Of a stretch of 7,705 bases of DNA, positions 6,818 through 7,705 are shown piece after piece. This DNA is from JAAYAY01 sp964429355 (GTDB lineage Bacteria > Planctomycetota > Planctomycetia > Pirellulales > Thermoguttaceae): NCBI GenBank assembly GCA_964429355.1, contig CAYSCH010000427.1, positions 1 to 7,705 on the forward strand. Reading direction: 5' to 3'. Within the stretch, counting starts at the first letter, position 1; every line of letters begins with the position of its first letter. The notes beneath the pieces are model-generated. The model was not told the origin of the DNA and searched no databases. It saw only the letters and a list, made by a program, of their open reading frames with translations. A program made the position numbers and the translations under genes.

Positions 6818-6976
6818 TCACGAAAACAGGGCCCGAATGAGACACACTCGGAGGCAAGCCTCCTCCCAGGCCGAAGGGCAACTCACCTCCGCCATAAAGC
6901 GACTCCTTGCGTGCCCCGGTAGAGCATCCCGTTGAAAGATGTAACTGCCTGCGTACGTGATGAGATCGACCGACAT
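6818..6976 (-). CDS. Possible small ORF, 52 codons (or 25 from an internal ATG)
   Basis: A minus-strand frame runs from an ATG at 6976 to a TGA at 6818-6820. It begins MSVDLITYAGSYIFQRD and ends AWEEACLRVCLIRALFS. The first ATG has no ribosome site. An internal ATG at residue 28 (MAEVSCPSAWEE) is preceded by AAGGAG seven bases upstream, a near-ideal Shine-Dalgarno, which would give a 25-residue peptide. Amino-acid composition is protein-like, but the frame overlaps a strong hairpin at 6851-6864 and I recognise no family. It could be a leader peptide, the decayed end of an older gene, or chance. It stops about 240 bp before the kinase start. Confidence 0.2.
   Translation of the reverse strand: MSVDLITYAGSYIFQRDALPGHARSRFMAEVSCPSAWEEACLRVCLIRALFS
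6851..6864 (-). other. Perfect hairpin with CUUG tetraloop
   Basis: On the minus strand the bases read GGAGG-CTTG-CCTCC, a five-pair all-GC-rich stem closed by CUUG, one of the unusually stable RNA tetraloops. No T-run follows, so it is not a classic intrinsic terminator. It sits inside the possible small ORF and upstream of the kinase promoter candidate. Confidence 0.4.
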
Positions 6977-7035
6977 GGGCAAGCGGGCGTATGGTTGGGT
7001 GCGTCGCTCGCCCCACCGAGGCGTTGATACCCTGG

Positions 7036-7705
7036 TCAGGGCGATGACGGGTCAGTGTCGCCGCGGAATCGAAATTCTGCGTCACTTGTTATCGACTTCG
7101 ACGTGATCGTCGGGCAAATGTGTTTCTCGATGTGTTCAACGACCAGTTCCGTGCCGCGGAACTGGTCGATTTTGCCCGACGGGCACTGAAACAGCGCGTC
7201 GGTGAGGTCACGGCAGAGAACGACGTTCTTTCCGTAATACACCATCTGCCGCAGGCCGAAGGGACGGCCGGAGACGCAGATATTCGTGTGGACTCCCATC
7301 AGGATCACATTGTCGATGCCACGCTGCTGGAGCAGGTTGTAGATCTCCTGGCCGTTGTCGCTGACGGCGTCCCGAGCGGCGATCTCGATGGTGGCGATCT
7401 GCCGCGTCCACGGCGTCTCTTGGCCTTGCTTCCAGTGCCTGATCCCCTTTTCGTCAACCTCGAAGCCCTGGCAGGGGATGGGACAGGCACAACCGCCCTC
7501 GACAATCTCCGGCAACGGCTGGCCTTCGCGGTCCGGATTCCAGTAGTTCCACTTGATCTCAACGGGCGCCTTGGAGAAGGGGGCCTCCTGTGCCCGGCGA
7601 CGCTCAGGGGTGCCCTCGTAGAACGACATTTCTCCGCTGGGCGCGTGGATGATGACGGCAAGCGGCGTATTGGCCGCGGGTGAACGCTCTCTTTGTGGCG
7701 CTAGC
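7036..7705 (-). CDS. Isochorismatase-like cysteine hydrolase, 5'-truncated by the window edge
   Basis: This is the C-terminal part (222 visible residues) of a protein with the isochorismatase-like alpha/beta hydrolase fold. Members hydrolyse amide or vinyl-ether bonds with an Asp-Lys-Cys triad. The best motif is GVHTNICVSGRPFG, whose Cys (codon 7276-7278) matches the family nucleophile. It is followed by KNVVLCRDLTDA and FRGTELVVEHIEKHICPTIT, which are typical of the form I associate with planctomycetes. The frame is open to the right edge: codons upstream of the internal ATG at 7629 read AVIIHAPSGEMSFYEGTPE, which continues the fold, so that ATG is not the true start. The N-terminal strand carrying the catalytic Asp, and any signal peptide, lie outside the window. 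The stop is TGA at 7036-7038. The substrate cannot be told from sequence. Two CxC/CxxxC cysteines after GG (GGCACPIPC) are extra to the minimal fold. The gene is separated by about 460 bp from the kinase pair and need not be co-regulated with it. Confidence 0.85.
   Translation of the reverse strand, partial: LAPQRERSPAANTPLAVIIHAPSGEMSFYEGTPERRRAQEAPFSKAPVEIKWNYWNPDREGQPLPEIVEGGCACPIPCQGFEVDEKGIRHWKQGQETPWTRQIATIEIAARDAVSDNGQEIYNLLQQRGIDNVILMGVHTNICVSGRPFGLRQMVYYGKNVVLCRDLTDALFQCPSGKIDQFRGTELVVEHIEKHICPTITSKSITSDAEFRFRGDTDPSSP

Larger units (their letters stand above)
6577..7035. other. Non-coding region between the hydrolase and kinase genes
   Basis: This 459 bp gap has no gene I would call with confidence. 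On the minus strand it holds, in order: a possible small ORF (6976 to 6818); a perfect GGAGG-CUUG-CCUCC hairpin (6851-6864); a candidate promoter with an inverted repeat (6668-6704); and the leader of the large kinase with its Shine-Dalgarno at 6579-6588. I see no clear U-tailed terminator after the hydrolase stop at 7036. The length and secondary structure would allow a regulatory leader or small RNA, but I do not recognise a known riboswitch class. Confidence 0.6.

Noticed and set aside
6768..7085. A 105-codon minus-strand frame running from inside the hydrolase gene into the intergenic region.
   Set aside because: It begins with GTG inside the end of the hydrolase gene, has no ribosome site, and is Gly/Ser/His/Arg-rich without motif.
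1..7705. CRISPR arrays, tRNA, rRNA, transposases, integrases or phage genes.
   Set aside because: I found no regularly spaced repeats, tRNA-like cloverleaf, rRNA signature or recombinase motif anywhere in the window.

Overview
This window looks like chromosomal DNA from a Planctomycetota bacterium. The GC content is moderately high. The evidence is the domain style of its proteins: a very large Ser/Thr kinase with a zinc-ribbon N-terminus, one membrane helix and a long WD40 tail; a second kinase with the N-terminal extension that I recall from planctomycete kinases; a small protein ending in a 'RQCLWCGHDWH' zinc ribbon; and a cysteine hydrolase of the isochorismatase fold. These assignments come from motifs and memory, with no database search. 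Every gene I can support is on the minus strand, so the window is best read from its right end to its left end.

Right end (7705 to 7036): the C-terminal part of an isochorismatase-like cysteine hydrolase, whose start lies outside the window. A non-coding stretch of about 460 bp follows (6577-7035). It holds several hairpins, a possible 25-52 codon small ORF, and a candidate promoter in which an inverted repeat fills the -35/-10 spacer.

Centre (6576 to 1826): two Hanks-type Ser/Thr kinase genes joined by an ATGA overlap. The first (1175 aa) is a membrane-spanning kinase. Its predicted outside part carries a coiled coil and about 15 WD40-type repeats, enough for two beta-propellers. The second (408 aa) is a soluble kinase. 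Both keep all catalytic residues. Their coupling suggests a sensor kinase and a cytoplasmic kinase made together, possibly a phosphorylation relay; the relay is inference.

Left end (1825 to 1): a 430 bp non-coding gap with one terminator-like hairpin, then three small genes of unknown function: an acidic, tryptophan-rich protein (116 aa), a three-helix membrane protein (109 aa), and a helical protein with a C-terminal Cys4/His zinc ribbon (about 130 aa). The last 189 bp contain no convincing gene.
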